Shown here: piece after piece, positions 5,991-6,445 of the stretch
Layout: every line of letters starts with the position of its first letter
Position numbering within the stretch: the stretch's first letter is position 1
Assembly: GCA_017424085.1 (NCBI GenBank)
Contig: JAFPBP010000295.1
Location: forward strand, 1-6,445
Source of the DNA: Clostridia bacterium
GTDB taxonomy: Bacteria; Bacillota; Clostridia; Oscillospirales; UBA644
Direction: 5' to 3'
Length of the DNA: 6,445 bases
Position numbers and translations under genes: made by a program
Notes under the pieces: generated by a model
Seen by the model: only the letters and a program-made list of their open reading frames with translations
Told to the model about the DNA's origin: nothing
The model's database searches: none

Positions 5991-6445
5991 TCAGCGGAGC
6001 TTTGCGATGGTCTTTTCGTGGATCTTGGCGTATACGAAATTGATGATGACGAAGATCATGGCGATGTTGTTGAACAGCGCGGAAACCACGATGATCCCCA
6101 CGTTTCCCGCCCGCTCCACGGCGCCTGCGGGATCGTCCGTGACGGTGCGCTCGTAGCGACCCGCCTTGACGGTCATCGCCCAGTTGATGACGATGATGGG
6201 GGCAAAGAGAATGGGGTACAGAAGATATACGATCCCCATGGCAAGAGGCGCCTCTTCTGCGGTCGTGATGCCGATGACGATCATCAGGAATGCGAACATC
6301 GTCAGCAGAAGAGTAAGTGCGGTGATTGCGATGGCTTCGATCATCCAGGAGATCTTTTCACGGCGGAAATTCGCCTTGAAAATGTTCAGCGTTTCGGTCA
6401 GATCCTCCTTGGTGACGGGAGCCATGCGCTCTCCGCAGAAGGAGC
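5991..6445 (-). CDS. Multi-pass membrane protein, probably with an N-terminal zinc ribbon cut by the window edge
   Basis: From the first in-window ATG (6425) this reads 144 residues with hydrophobic segments at about 27-53, 60-84 and 107-131 and a basic C-terminus. The frame stays open upstream to the window edge and encodes SFCGER directly before that Met, preceded by a partial codon xGC that could be Cys. This would give CSFCGER, closely like CTFCGSK in the neighbouring gene. In both proteins a KEDL-containing charged linker follows and leads into membrane segments. I therefore annotate it as 5'-partial, with the Met at 6425 probably internal. The alternative is a real start at 6425, with GGAG (6431-6434) only 5 nt upstream. 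Function is unknown. It is followed after 27 nt by the zinc-ribbon gene, in one operon. The gene is secure; its start is not. Confidence 0.78.
   Translation of the reverse strand, partial: SFCGERMAPVTKEDLTETLNIFKANFRREKISWMIEAIAITALTLLLTMFAFLMIVIGITTAEEAPLAMGIVYLLYPILFAPIIVINWAMTVKAGRYERTVTDDPAGAVERAGNVGIIVVSALFNNIAMIFVIINFVYAKIHEKTIAKLR

Noticed and set aside
1..6445. Mobile element, phage defence cassette, CRISPR array or RNA gene
   Set aside because: There is no transposase or integrase, no direct repeat array, no tRNA- or rRNA-like segment and no toxin-antitoxin-like pair. The gene content is housekeeping apart from three unassigned membrane proteins.

Overview
The window reads as a stretch of housekeeping chromosome from a Firmicutes/Clostridia-type bacterium. 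This placement is an inference from moderately GC-rich coding sequence, strong GGAGG-like ribosome binding sites, compact operons, the YraN and COG1768-type phosphohydrolase families, and a bacterial trigger factor under a sigma-A-like promoter. Every supported gene lies on the minus strand, so transcription runs from high to low coordinates. No transposon, prophage, CRISPR, tRNA or rRNA signal was seen.

Layout in transcriptional order. (1) Two small membrane proteins of unknown function lie at 6445-5412. The downstream one carries an N-terminal CxxC...CxxC zinc ribbon. The upstream one appears to run off the right edge, because the bases before its first in-window ATG also encode a zinc-knuckle-like sequence. 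The pair ends at a 15-bp hairpin terminator. (2) A short intergenic region (5237-5411) holds that terminator, a weaker GC-rich hairpin, and a strong promoter whose -35 box sits in the second hairpin's T-tract region. (3) A five-gene operon follows: obg GTPase, a membrane-anchored protein of unknown family, yraN (PD-(D/E)XK nuclease-like), an M19 membrane-dipeptidase homologue, and a metallophosphoesterase. These genes are joined by an 8-nt gap, a 47-nt overlap, a 4-nt ATGA overlap and a 24-nt gap. (4) A 153-bp intergenic region carries an extended -10 promoter, followed by tig (trigger factor), whose C-terminal end is cut off by the left edge.

The operon mixes ribosome biogenesis and stress control (Obg), a probable nucleic-acid function (YraN) and two metallohydrolases. 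tig is set apart with its own promoter, as expected for an abundant ribosome-bound chaperone. I found no convincing new multi-gene system. The least explained parts are the zinc-ribbon membrane protein pair at the right edge and the unassigned signal-anchored protein between obg and yraN.
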